Part shown: positions 43,103 to 51,771 of the stretch, one piece after another
Position numbering within the stretch: the stretch's first letter is position 1
Layout: the number at the start of each line of letters is the position of its first letter
Assembly (NCBI GenBank): GCA_965371855.1
Contig: CBDUZZ010000001.1
Coordinates: 1 to 64,000, forward strand
Length of the DNA stretch: 64,000 bases
DNA from: JAADEM01 sp965371855
Lineage (GTDB): Bacteria > Bacteroidota > Bacteroidia > Bacteroidales > Marinilabiliaceae
Direction of reading: 5' to 3'
Position numbers and translations under genes: made by a program
The notes under the pieces: generated by a model
Told to the model about the DNA's origin: nothing
Database searches by the model: none
The model's input: the letters and a program-made list of their open reading frames with translations, nothing else

Positions 43103-44380
43103 TTAGTCAACAGGAATATCCTTATTTACGTTTTTACTGCCAATAAGGGCATAGTACAACATAAAAACTAAACTGGCAATGATTAACCAATAACTGTTCA
43201 AGTAACCTGCTTTATCAGCAATAAAACCCTGAATAAGAGGAAGGATACCACCACCAACAACCATTGTCATAAAGATACCTGAGCCCTGAGCCATGAACTT
43301 ACCAATACCTTTTGTTGCCAGATTAAAGATACCCGGCCACATAATTGAAGTACAAAATCCAGTTAATATTAATAACATAACACTAATTGGTACTTCTGCA
43401 AATTTAAAAGCCAAGTTACTTGTTATAACCGGCATTCGTACAGTAATATCAAGAGGTGAATAAATAGCACCAAAAACAAGAACTAAACCTAGAGATGAAA
43501 CAAAAGTAAGCATTTGTTTACTGGTAAACACTTTACCCAAAGCTCCACCCACTAATCTTCCGATAAGCATCAAAAACCAATATGTTCCAACAATTGTACC
43601 GGCAATTGTAGTATCCATACCCAATCCACCATTTATTGAACTATCAGTCATAAATAGGTTTGCTATGTTAGGAATGCCGACCTCAACACCTACATAAATA
43701 AAGATTGTGATAATACCCAAAACAAAGTGTCGAAACGACATTGCACTATGCTTATCTTTCACCTTACTTTCTTTTTTTACAATATGAGGTTCAGGTATGC
43801 TAACGAAATAAAGAACAATGAAAACAATAACAAATATTCCCATAGCAAGAAACAACAGTGGATTGGCATCACTAATAGATTTCTGAAGTGCATTACCCAT
43901 CATGTAGCCACCAAGGATAGGCACTAAAGTTGCACCAACAGAGTTTAATGCCCCTCCAAAGTTAAGACGCTGATTAGCACCTTTTTCATCACCAAGCACA
44001 GTGATAAGTGGGTTAACTACTGCATTTAGCGTACACATTGTGAATCCAGAAACAAACGCACCGGTAAGATATAGATAAAACATACCCAGATGGCCACCTA
44101 CAAACATAATTAAAACTCCTGTAAATCCCATTACAAGCGCAACCAGTGCAGTTTTTTTATAACCAATGGATTCAATCATCTTACCTGCCGGAATACCCAT
44201 AATAAGGTATGCCAGAAAGTTTGCAAAATTACCTAACTGCGACTGAAAGTTGCTTAATCCAAACTGATCCTTAACAATTACCCCAAGCGGATTCTGCAAA
44301 CCTGTAACGAAAGAGATGATGAAAAACAGAAGAAACATCATCATCAACGGAAGTGTGTAATTAGTTTTTTTTTCACTCAT
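43103..44380 (-). CDS. FHS-family sugar:H+ symporter (fucose/glucose/galactose permease type)
   Basis: The 425-residue protein has 12 hydrophobic segments typical of the major facilitator superfamily. Family marks are SFVTGLQNPLGVIVKDQFGLSNFQSQLGNFANFLAYLIMGIPAGKM, GFTMCTLNAVVNPLITVLGDEKGANQRLNF and GNALQKS. The Asn-Pro-rich start is characteristic of FucP/GluP. Between galM and galK, galactose or glucose is the likely substrate. It sits in the inner membrane. Confidence 0.92.
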   Translation of the reverse strand: MSEKKTNYTLPLMMMFLLFFIISFVTGLQNPLGVIVKDQFGLSNFQSQLGNFANFLAYLIMGIPAGKMIESIGYKKTALVALVMGFTGVLIMFVGGHLGMFYLYLTGAFVSGFTMCTLNAVVNPLITVLGDEKGANQRLNFGGALNSVGATLVPILGGYMMGNALQKSISDANPLLFLAMGIFVIVFIVLYFVSIPEPHIVKKESKVKDKHSAMSFRHFVLGIITIFIYVGVEVGIPNIANLFMTDSSINGGLGMDTTIAGTIVGTYWFLMLIGRLVGGALGKVFTSKQMLTFVSSLGLVLVFGAIYSPLDITVRMPVITSNLAFKFAEVPISVMLLILTGFCTSIMWPGIFNLATKGIGKFMAQGSGIFMTMVVGGGILPLIQGFIADKAGYLNSYWLIIASLVFMLYYALIGSKNVNKDIPVD

Positions 44381-44444
44381 AATTTTTTGTTTAGTTTTTA
44401 AATTAAAATGTTCTCTTATTAGTTAAACGATTTTATGCAAATTT

Positions 44445-45728
44445 TTATAATTCCAGTTTTATCGACCCCTTAGATCTGATGAACAGTTTATGACAATTTC
44501 CTTTACCGAAAACACTTTCCAGTGTATCAACATATTCATCAAGCAAAACCTGTGGCACAAAGGCCTGAATAGTTCCGGCAAATCCGCCACCATGAACACG
44601 CCATGCACCTTTTCCGTCAAGTATCTGTGCACTCAAAGCTAAACCTAAAGCTACACTCTGTTGAGTAGAATCAAAAGTAGTGTAAACATTTTGGTTATAC
44701 ATATATGAACTGTTTCCTGATTGAATAACCATCTTCAGAAACGAATCAAACTTATTACTCTCAAGAGCTTCAACCTGATCAACAACACGGCTGTTATCTC
44801 CAAGAAAATGTATAGCACGAAGGATTGCACGATCACCGACTTTCTCACGAATTTGAGGAATAGCTTTTAACAACTCTTCAGTTGATACTTCACGCATAAC
44901 CTCTTTACCCATTGCCTGAGCCACAGACTTCATCTCTATTGGCAGTGATGCATATTCATCATTCAGGTTGGCATGGTCACCACCGGTATCAGTTATAACC
45001 AGAGCATAACCTGTTTTCATAAAATCAAAATGAAGTGCTTTAACAACAGGTTTAGCTGGGTCTTTAAAATCAATAGTAATAAAACCACCTACCGAACAAG
45101 CTGTTTGATCCATTAAACCACAAGGCTTGCCAAAATAGTTATTTTCAGACCACTGTCCTACTATTGCATTTTCAACAGGATCAATCTTGCCTGCATTGAA
45201 CAGATGACTGATAATAGCACCTATCAACACTTCAAACGATGCCGAAGAACTCAACCCGGAACCTTTAAGTACATTCCCGTGAATATGAGCATTAAAACCA
45301 CCAATCTCATGTCCTAATTCTTTCAGACGGACACATATACCTTTAACTAAAGCTTCTGAAGTATAAAGTTCTGACTCATCTTTCGAAAGATCTGAAATAT
45401 CAACAGTAAATTCAGGATAACCGGCCGATTTTATACGAATAGTGTTTGAATTATTTTTAGCAACTACCGCAATATTATCCATATTTACAGCTCCTGCCAA
45501 CACTCGTCCATGTTGATGGTCGGTATGATTTCCACCAACCTCTGTCCTTCCCGGAGATGTAAAAAGATCAACATCGTCAGTGCCATGAGCTTGTTCAAAT
45601 TCACTCATTAATGCCGCATACCTGTCAGCCTGCTGTTTTAGAGTGTCTGTATCATTTCCATATAACTCCTGAAACAAATGGTTATCACCATTGTTTATCT
45701 TTTCAATTAATGATTTAATCTTGGTCAT
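44445..45728 (-). CDS. galK: Galactokinase
   Basis: GalK phosphorylates galactose to galactose 1-phosphate, the first committed step of the Leloir pathway. The GHMP-kinase fold is shown by the galactose-binding PGRTEVGGNHTDHQHGRVLAGAV (Glu, Asp and His contact the sugar), the ATP loop GSGLSSSASFEVLIGA and the late GGGFAGTIQAFVP. The catalytic Asp lies in YFGKPCGLMDQTACSVGG. At 427 residues it is a little longer than most, within the range of Bacteroidota. No galT lies in the window. Confidence 0.95.
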   Translation of the reverse strand: MTKIKSLIEKINNGDNHLFQELYGNDTDTLKQQADRYAALMSEFEQAHGTDDVDLFTSPGRTEVGGNHTDHQHGRVLAGAVNMDNIAVVAKNNSNTIRIKSAGYPEFTVDISDLSKDESELYTSEALVKGICVRLKELGHEIGGFNAHIHGNVLKGSGLSSSASFEVLIGAIISHLFNAGKIDPVENAIVGQWSENNYFGKPCGLMDQTACSVGGFITIDFKDPAKPVVKALHFDFMKTGYALVITDTGGDHANLNDEYASLPIEMKSVAQAMGKEVMREVSTEELLKAIPQIREKVGDRAILRAIHFLGDNSRVVDQVEALESNKFDSFLKMVIQSGNSSYMYNQNVYTTFDSTQQSVALGLALSAQILDGKGAWRVHGGGFAGTIQAFVPQVLLDEYVDTLESVFGKGNCHKLFIRSKGSIKLEL

Positions 45729-45970
45729 AATTATACTTTTTTATTCTTTAAATTAAGATTTCATTTTTTTATCTATTTGGGAATTAAAGAACGACAAATA
45801 TAAAAGTAATTTCCACTTAATAATAAAATCACCTGCTTATTTTTTTCAATTTACTTATTGATCGTTCTTTGTTTTCAATCAGAATTCGGCAATAGGAAGT
45901 CTTCAATAAGCACTCTTCAGCATATAGTCTTTTGTAAACAGTCTGTATTCACATACCAATGTTTATAAAA

Positions 45971-45999
45971 TGCTTACTGCTTACTGCTTACTACTTACT
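45971..45999. repeat. Tandem 7-bp repeat TGCTTAC
   Basis: Three exact TGCTTAC copies and one TACTTAC variant occur in a row. They lie within the 290-base gene-free gap between galK and the ROK kinase gene, in which I see no other feature. Confidence 0.6.
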
Positions 46000-46018
46000 G
46001 TTAACAGATAACTGAATC

Positions 46019-46996
46019 CTATTTCTCCAGCTCTTTCCATGCCAAAGCACTGGCTCCGACAATCGCGGCATCACCTGCATCAAGTTTTGAGGGCAGTATT
46101 TTTATTTTATTTCTAAAAATAGGTAAAAGATTCTCTTCCAAAGCCTTTTTAGTAGGTTCAAAAATCAAATCTCCGGCAGCAGTAGGACCGCCAAACAGGA
46201 ATATAGCTTCTGAACTTAAATGATGAACCGTATCAGCCAACCCTTGCCCCAGATATTTACCTGTGAACTCAAATACTTCCAAAGCAATTCTATCTCCTGC
46301 CACGGCAGCATCATATATCATCTTGGAATCAAGTTCATTGAATGATTTATCAGCCAATAGACTATCAGTTGCATTATACTTAGCCAGTAATTCAAATGCC
46401 GTTCTTTTCATTCCCGGAGCTGAACAATAAGCTTCAAGATGACCTTTACCACCACAACCACACAGACGTCCGTCAGGCACTAATGTTGTATGACCACATT
46501 CACCGGCAAATCCGTCATTTCCGTAAAGCAGATCACCGTTAACTACAAGACCGCTACCCACACCCGTTCCGAGTGTATACATGGCAAAATTCTTCATCCC
46601 CCTGGCACCACCATATACCATCTCTCCTATTGCTGCTGCATTAGCATCATTAGTTAATGCGATAGATTCAACATCAGAAAAATGCTTTTTCAACATTTCT
46701 ACAAAAGGTACCACACCCTTAAACGACAAATTTGGAGCCTGCTCGATAGTTCCATTATAATAGTTTCCGTTAGGTGCTCCAATGCCAATACCTACCACTT
46801 CAATATCTGTACTGATTTGTTTAACTTTAGCAATCATCTCATTAATTGCTAAAGCAAGGTCATTAATGTATCTTTCAGCATCTCCATGTTCAGGAGTTGA
46901 AATAGAATTCTTTTCTAATACATTTCCATCAATGTCAACAATTCCTATTGCAGTATTAGTACCTCCAATATCTACTCCTACAGTTACCTTTTTCAT
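46019..46996 (-). CDS. ROK-family glucokinase
   Basis: The 325-residue sugar kinase has an ATP-binding DIGGTNTAIGIVD at the N-terminus and a sugar-binding/catalytic LTNDANAAAIGEMVYGGARGM, with the base Asp in NDANAA. The ROK zinc site reads GHTTLVPDGRLCGCGGKGHLEAYCS. ROK kinases of this length most often phosphorylate glucose or mannose. Its placement near galactose genes suggests a role in channeling hexoses into glycolysis. Confidence 0.9.
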   Translation of the reverse strand: MKKVTVGVDIGGTNTAIGIVDIDGNVLEKNSISTPEHGDAERYINDLALAINEMIAKVKQISTDIEVVGIGIGAPNGNYYNGTIEQAPNLSFKGVVPFVEMLKKHFSDVESIALTNDANAAAIGEMVYGGARGMKNFAMYTLGTGVGSGLVVNGDLLYGNDGFAGECGHTTLVPDGRLCGCGGKGHLEAYCSAPGMKRTAFELLAKYNATDSLLADKSFNELDSKMIYDAAVAGDRIALEVFEFTGKYLGQGLADTVHHLSSEAIFLFGGPTAAGDLIFEPTKKALEENLLPIFRNKIKILPSKLDAGDAAIVGASALAWKELEK

Positions 46997-47078
46997 ATTT
47001 TTTTGTGTTTATTAATTATATATGTTCCAAAAATATAAATAAAGATTTAAATAATCATCACCTGACGCCCACTAGTAA

Positions 47079-47285
47079 TTAAAAATAACTCGACTCGTCC
47101 CAGCAATGTGTACACAACTTTTCTTTTGGCAGTCCAATTGCTTCAACCAGATCATTCAATTTTTGATATTTTAGCGAAGTGAGTCCCAGATTTATCCGAA
47201 TTCTTTCAACCATGTCTTTATTAACAAACTTTAAACAAGGTTGAATTAATAATTTTTGTGCACACCACTTACCTGCAATATTCAT
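47079..47285 (-). pseudogene. Remnant of the purF C-terminus
   Basis: The last 35 residues (LGLTSLKYQKLNDLVEAIGLPKEKLCTHCWDESSYF) match the end of Bacteroidota amidophosphoribosyltransferase (PurF), where a segment of the type TSLKYQ...DMVEAIGLPKEKLCxxCW closes the protein. The preceding 30 residues do not look like PurF and the full enzyme would be about ten times longer. It is therefore a tail fragment left by rearrangement. It is not expected to encode an active enzyme. Confidence 0.65.
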
Positions 47286-47393
47286 TAATAAGATTTATTG
47301 GAATGTATTCATTTGAGTATGAAAGAAATATTACCCTTACATTATTTCACAACTTTAACTTTTATTTTACTTTTGGGTTTTTATTTGATAATT

Positions 47394-48113
47394 ATGACAA
47401 TAGACCTGTTTATACCATGCTTCATTGATCAGATGTTTCCAGAAACAGCCTGGAATACTGTTAAAATTCTTGAAAAAGCCGGAGTAGAAATAAATTACAA
47501 TCCAAAGCAAACATGTTGCGGACAACCGGCATTTAACAGTGGAGACACTAAAAATGCAAAAAAATTAGCTCAAAAATTCATTCATGACTTTCCTATCGAC
47601 CGGCCTATTGTTATACCATCAGCTTCTTGTGCAGGATATGTCAAAAATCATTTCAACTCACTTTTTAAAGATGACAAGGAGTATTTAGCCAAATCAGAAA
47701 AAGTGTCTGATAATGTTTTTGAATTAACCGACTTTTTGGTCAACCAAATAAATTTTACAGACTTCAACTCTGAGTTCAATCATAAAATAACATATCATGA
47801 CAGTTGTTCAGCACTGCGCGAATATGGAATTAAAGAAGAACCGCGAATATTATTGAGCAAAGTGAAAGGGATTGAAATTATTGAGATGAAAGAAAATGAT
47901 ACTTGTTGCGGTTTTGGAGGAACTTTTATGGTAAAGTTTATTCCTATATCAACTGCGATGGTAGAACAAAAAGTTCAGAATGCTATAAATACCGGGGCTG
48001 AATATATTATTTCTACTGAAGCATCCTGTCTAATAAACATAGATAGTTATATAAAAAAACAAGAACTACCTATAAAAACCAAACACATAGCTGATGTTTT
48101 GGCATCGTTTTAA
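47394..48113 (+). CDS. LutA/LldE-type CCG-domain protein (orphan)
   Basis: From the ATG at 47394 the protein has 239 residues, the usual length of LutA. Two CCG (DUF3400) modules are present: FIPCFIDQMFPETAWN with TCCGQPAFNSG, and HDSCSALREYGI with TCCGFGGTFMVKF. They bind iron-sulfur or flavin redox partners in L-lactate oxidation. The usual partners lutB and lutC are absent; instead a kinase fragment follows. An ATG at 47298 would add 32 hydrophobic residues without homology and is rejected. It may be an orphan or relict. Confidence 0.85.
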   Translation: MTIDLFIPCFIDQMFPETAWNTVKILEKAGVEINYNPKQTCCGQPAFNSGDTKNAKKLAQKFIHDFPIDRPIVIPSASCAGYVKNHFNSLFKDDKEYLAKSEKVSDNVFELTDFLVNQINFTDFNSEFNHKITYHDSCSALREYGIKEEPRILLSKVKGIEIIEMKENDTCCGFGGTFMVKFIPISTAMVEQKVQNAINTGAEYIISTEASCLINIDSYIKKQELPIKTKHIADVLASF

Positions 48114-48214
48114 CTCCAATTAGTTATATTAACAGAAAATAATAATTTGGAACAAAACTAATTATACTTAATTTTTATTGTTTAAATCATATTTTTATTA
48201 CTGCAGATTATGAG

Positions 48215-48547
48215 ATGATACGTTTTATATTTAGGAACTTAGTTCATAATGCTATAAAATTCACTCCTGAGAATGGAAAAATAATTTGCAGGGGTAGCAC
48301 AAAGAATGACACATATATTATTGAGGTTGAAGATTCAGGTATAGGTATAATAAAAGAAAAACTGTCTACCCTGTTTGACATAACTGACATAATGGAGACA
48401 ACAGGAACAAATGAGGAAAAAGGTACCGGACTGGGACTCTACCTGGCACGCGAGATGACGTTAAAAAATAACGGCTCGATAAGTGTAACCAGTATTGTTG
48501 GCAAAGGAACAATTTTCACAATCAGCTTACCTTTGTACAAATATTAA
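48215..48547 (+). pseudogene. Remnant histidine-kinase ATPase domain
   Basis: The frame codes for a HATPase_c domain only: NLVHNAIKFTPENGK (N box), DSGIGI (G1) and GTGLGLYLAREM (G2), ending with a family-typical GTIFTISLPLY. Upstream the frame stays open to about 48146 (ITADYEMIRFIFRN), still in register with a kinase, but the sensor and His-phosphotransfer parts are missing. It is therefore a truncated kinase end. Confidence 0.75.
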
Positions 48548-48579
48548 AAACCGGAATGAATTGTATTCATCCCGGTTTT
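48546..48579. terminator. Terminator between the kinase remnant and the DUF4861 gene
   Basis: AAAACCGG-A-ATGAA pairs with TTCAT-C-CCGGTTTT around a five-base loop, with an A run on one side and T run on the other. It can stop transcription on both strands: after the kinase remnant and after the minus-strand DUF4861 gene. Confidence 0.75.
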
Positions 48580-48600
48580 AGTTAAAATCTTTTCGTAGTC

Positions 48601-49815
48601 CTAATTATTCCATGATAGCTTACGAATATTTTTCTTAATCAAATTATTAAAATAATCCGGATTAGTCAATCCGTTATCCTGTAACTCCCAACCTGCAAGA
48701 AACATATATTCAACAGGCTTGTTGTTTTCAATATTCAGACTTACAACATAAGTTTTTGTTATTCCATCACCCTCTTCCGGTGCACTAAATAAATCATTAA
48801 AGCTCTTCATATTCACCAATACAGCCATTCCCAGATTTTCATGCGTATACGCCTGACCACCAAAAGTATAAAAATATAGAGTTCCTTCGTATTCACTTTT
48901 ATTCAAAGGAAGATCATGATCAACAATTCCTGTTATTAAGTTTTCATCTCCTTTTAAACCTTCAACAGTAACCTTGTTTCTGTAAAAGTTGTCTCCTGCA
49001 TAAATACTTATTTGATGAGAAATATTATAAACTCTGTCATTTATGTTTACATCTGAGAACGTCAATTCAAACATAGCTCTAACTGGTCCCTCACAAATAA
49101 AACGGTAGTGTCCTTCACCTGAAGGTCCAATACGATATAACGAATCTCCTATAGCCATTCCAATAGCACCGGCTCCGAGTGAATTACCAACTTTAAGAAC
49201 ATCCATTCCCCAGTCGGCCAATTCGTGGTATGTTTGTTTTCCCGGCAATCCAACACTATCAAGCACCATTTCTATTGTTCGCTTTCCATAAATATCCATC
49301 CCGTTACGGGCATCAAAATAGTTCCGAAAACCTACAACATCATTCTCCCATGCAGGCCCTTCCATCTGGAATGCTTTTGAACTGCTGGAACTCTCATTTG
49401 TTTTCAACCTTGTTCCATTAAGTATCTCCTTATAGGGTGGTTTCTTATCCCCAAGCCTGACATTTGTTCTTTTAGAAAATTCCGGTGCGTCTGATTTATC
49501 AACAGCATTAAAAGAAAGTGATTTTGATTCACCTGCCTTAAAACTAATTAAAAAAGCCAGTTCATCCCATATCCCGTCACCATCTATATCGTCACATTGC
49601 GATGTTAAAACATTTCCTTCGTTGTCTTCAATTAAAACAATTTTTGTCCCCTCAACAGTTACATATGTTGCCACTTCATCACGAGACAAGACAACAGCTT
49701 TACCGGTAATGTCATCATCAAAAGGGTTTGATATAGTAAAATTCTGTTTTTCGGTACATCCAAAAAACAGAGTAATAACGGCAACTAACAGCAGGTTTCG
49801 AACATTGTAATTCAT
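48601..49815 (-). CDS. DUF4861 lipoprotein of the uronate locus
   Basis: The start at 49815 (MNYNVRNLLLVAVITLFFGC) begins a lipoprotein signal; an upstream ATG at 49869 falls in repeat DNA and overlaps kduD. The mature protein (about 385 residues) matches DUF4861: an N-terminal segment with DGDGIWDELAFLISF and a large beta-sandwich resembling aldose-epimerase-type folds (ARNGMDIYGKRTIEMVLDSVG, CEGPVRAMFELTF). DUF4861 proteins are found in pectin and ulvan degradation loci and probably act on oligouronates in the periplasm. It is the last gene of the minus-strand kdu operon. Confidence 0.85.
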   Translation of the reverse strand: MNYNVRNLLLVAVITLFFGCTEKQNFTISNPFDDDITGKAVVLSRDEVATYVTVEGTKIVLIEDNEGNVLTSQCDDIDGDGIWDELAFLISFKAGESKSLSFNAVDKSDAPEFSKRTNVRLGDKKPPYKEILNGTRLKTNESSSSSKAFQMEGPAWENDVVGFRNYFDARNGMDIYGKRTIEMVLDSVGLPGKQTYHELADWGMDVLKVGNSLGAGAIGMAIGDSLYRIGPSGEGHYRFICEGPVRAMFELTFSDVNINDRVYNISHQISIYAGDNFYRNKVTVEGLKGDENLITGIVDHDLPLNKSEYEGTLYFYTFGGQAYTHENLGMAVLVNMKSFNDLFSAPEEGDGITKTYVVSLNIENNKPVEYMFLAGWELQDNGLTNPDYFNNLIKKNIRKLSWNN

Positions 49816-49848
49816 AATTCGTAATTTGTAATTTGTAATTAAAATACT
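49816..49848. repeat. Short tandem repeat AATTACAAATTACGAATT-type
   Basis: On the minus strand the sequence reads AATTACAAATTACAAATTACG and onwards, a run of near-identical 9-mers. Similar runs occur at 37573-37592 and 61215-61252, all between genes. They are dispersed low-complexity repeats. This copy extends the preceding gene's frame upstream without coding meaning. Confidence 0.55.
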
Positions 49849-50650
49849 ATTCCGGTAAATCATTTTCACCTTTTACATAACCAAAATTGGCAAGAATACC
49901 TCCATCAACATACAGCACATGACCATTAACAAAGTCACTTGCGTTGCTTGCCAAAAATAGTGCCGCATTACCAACATCTTCAGGCTCACCCCAACGACCG
50001 GCAGGAGTACGTGTCATCACAAGGTCGTTAAACGGGTGGTTACCCTCACGTATAGGAGCTGTTTGAGCTGTTGCAATATAACCGGGTCCGATTCCGTTTA
50101 TCTGAACATTGTATTTCGCCCATTCACAAGTCATATTTGCAGTCAGCAGTTTCAAACCACCTTTTGCAGCAGCATAGGCAGAAACAGAATTACGCCCGTA
50201 AACACTCATCATCGAACACATATTTATAATCTTGCCACTTCTTTTGGCTATCATTCCAGGAGCAACACGCTTAGAAATAATCAGAGGAGCAATAAGATCC
50301 ACGTCTATCACTTGCCTGAAATCTTCAACAGGCATATCCAAAATTGGTATGCGTTTAATAATACCGGCATTGTTTACCAGGATATCAACTGTTCCCACCT
50401 CTTTTTCAATTTGAGAAATTCCTTTCTCTACCTCTGCCTCATCAGTAACATTAAAAACCAAGGTGTAAACATCTATTCCCTCTTTAGCATACTCTTCAAC
50501 ACAGCTTTCAAGTCTTTCTGTAGAGATGTCGTTAACACATATTTTAGCTCCTGCTTTACCAAGAACCTTTCCAATAGCCATACCAATACCGTGAGTACCT
50601 CCAGTAATAAGTGCTACTTTTCCTTTTAAATCAAACAGTTCATTTATCAT
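49847..50650 (-). CDS. kduD: 2-deoxy-D-gluconate 3-dehydrogenase type SDR, KduD
   Basis: KduD reduces 2,5-diketo-3-deoxygluconate (DKII) to 2-keto-3-deoxygluconate. The 267-residue protein is a classical SDR: TGGTHGIGMAIG for NAD(P), LVNNAGI, the catalytic Ser in NMCSMMSVYG, and YAAAKGG with the Tyr and Lys. The family mark GIGPGYIATAQTAPIREG is typical of KduD/gluconate 5-dehydrogenases. It lies directly downstream of kduI, which fixes the pathway role. Confidence 0.93.
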   Translation of the reverse strand: MINELFDLKGKVALITGGTHGIGMAIGKVLGKAGAKICVNDISTERLESCVEEYAKEGIDVYTLVFNVTDEAEVEKGISQIEKEVGTVDILVNNAGIIKRIPILDMPVEDFRQVIDVDLIAPLIISKRVAPGMIAKRSGKIINMCSMMSVYGRNSVSAYAAAKGGLKLLTANMTCEWAKYNVQINGIGPGYIATAQTAPIREGNHPFNDLVMTRTPAGRWGEPEDVGNAALFLASNASDFVNGHVLYVDGGILANFGYVKGENDLPE

Positions 50651-50660
50651 TATATAAAAA

Positions 50661-50687
50661 AGTTAAAAGTTTATAAAGTTAAAAGTT
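50661..50687. repeat. 27-bp dispersed repeat (copy 1)
   Basis: This 27-base stretch beginning AGTTAAAAGTTTATAAAG has a perfect copy in reverse orientation at 59956-59982. Both copies lie in gaps next to hexuronate genes. It is too AT-rich to call a regulatory site with confidence. Confidence 0.6.
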
Positions 50688-50765
50688 CATCAAGAATTAA
50701 GCATATATTAGAAAATTCAACATCATCAAATCCACGCATATTCATACATTTAATACTTGATGAAG

Positions 50766-51602
50766 TTATTTTAATTCATTTGGTTGAACAATATCCATAT
50801 CGGTATAGTCCAGATTTTCACCGGCCATACCCCAAATAAATATATAATTAGATGTGCCGGCTGCACTGTGAATACTCCATGATGGTGACAATACGGCTTG
50901 TTCGTTTTTCATCCAGATATGACGTGTTTCGTCAGGCTGCCCCATAAAATGACAGATAGCCTGGCTTTCTGGAACTTCAAAATAGAAATATGCCTCCATG
51001 CGCCTGTTGTGAGTGTGGGCAGGCATTGTATTCCACACACTACCGGGCTTAAGCTCAGTCATTCCCATCTGCAACTGACATGTAGGAACAATCTCTTTTA
51101 CCAGCAGTTGATTTATCTGCCTTTCGTTCGAGGACTCCAGGCTTCCCATGTGCAGAACATTAGCTTCAGCAAGGGTTATTTTTCTTGAAGGAAATGATTT
51201 ATGTGCCGGAGCTGAGTTAAGATATAGCTTTGCAGGGTTTGCTGAATCAACAGATTCAAAAGTTACATCTTTCACCCCCATACCTAAAAACAGTGCCTCT
51301 TTATATTCAAGAATATACTCAACCCCATCGGCCATAACTTTGGCTGAACCGCCAACATTTATTAACCCCATTTCACGTCGTTGCAGAAAATAATCAGCCT
51401 TTATCTCATCATAAACTCCGAGCTTAACAGTTTTATCAACAGGCATTACACCTCCCACAATATACCTGTCATACATTGAATATGTCAAACTAATTTCATT
51501 CTCTGAAAAAACTTTCTCAACCAAAAACTCCTCTCTTAATCGTGCTGTATCATAACTTATAACATCATTAGGATGAACAGCGTAACAAATTTTTAAACTC
51601 AT
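50766..51602 (-). CDS. kduI: 5-keto-4-deoxyuronate isomerase
   Basis: KduI converts 5-keto-4-deoxyuronate, formed from unsaturated uronates, to 2,5-diketo-3-deoxygluconate. The 278-residue cupin-like protein has the zinc site in MPAHTHNRRMEAYFYFE (two His and one Glu) and a further late His (WSIHSAAGTSNYIFIWGMAGENLDY). Family marks at the start are HPNDVISYDTARLREEFLVE. It is followed by kduD on the same strand and preceded by a GH105-containing enzyme that would produce its substrate precursor. Confidence 0.96.
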   Translation of the reverse strand: MSLKICYAVHPNDVISYDTARLREEFLVEKVFSENEISLTYSMYDRYIVGGVMPVDKTVKLGVYDEIKADYFLQRREMGLINVGGSAKVMADGVEYILEYKEALFLGMGVKDVTFESVDSANPAKLYLNSAPAHKSFPSRKITLAEANVLHMGSLESSNERQINQLLVKEIVPTCQLQMGMTELKPGSVWNTMPAHTHNRRMEAYFYFEVPESQAICHFMGQPDETRHIWMKNEQAVLSPSWSIHSAAGTSNYIFIWGMAGENLDYTDMDIVQPNELK

Positions 51603-51697
51603 ATCTATTATTTTTAATTGTTAATCAATTATATTTTTTATCTGGAGATTTGGGGAATTGAGTAAAGCATGTAATTGTTTAAGTTCCTCAATTCACT

Positions 51698-51734
51698 ACC
51701 TCACCCCAACCCAACCCTCTCCTGAAGGAGAGGG
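51698..51734. repeat. Half-copy of the double-hairpin repeat
   Basis: CCCTCTCCT-GA-AGGAGAGGG forms a 9-bp stem with a two-base loop and follows ACCTCACCCC. Both match the right half of the repeat at 10310-10408. It lies in the 169-base gap between kduI and the GH105 fusion gene. Confidence 0.6.
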
Positions 51735-51771
51735 GGATTCTTAGTTTACTTTTCCCCGATTCCTCAGTTCC

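Noticed and set aside
47298..47393. N-terminal membrane extension of the LutA-like protein
   Set aside because: The family starts at the MTIDLFIPCF motif, and the extension is only AT-rich hydrophobic translation.
50036..50629. Long plus-strand frame opposite kduD
   Set aside because: Shadow of a conserved SDR gene; its translation shows no protein-like pattern.
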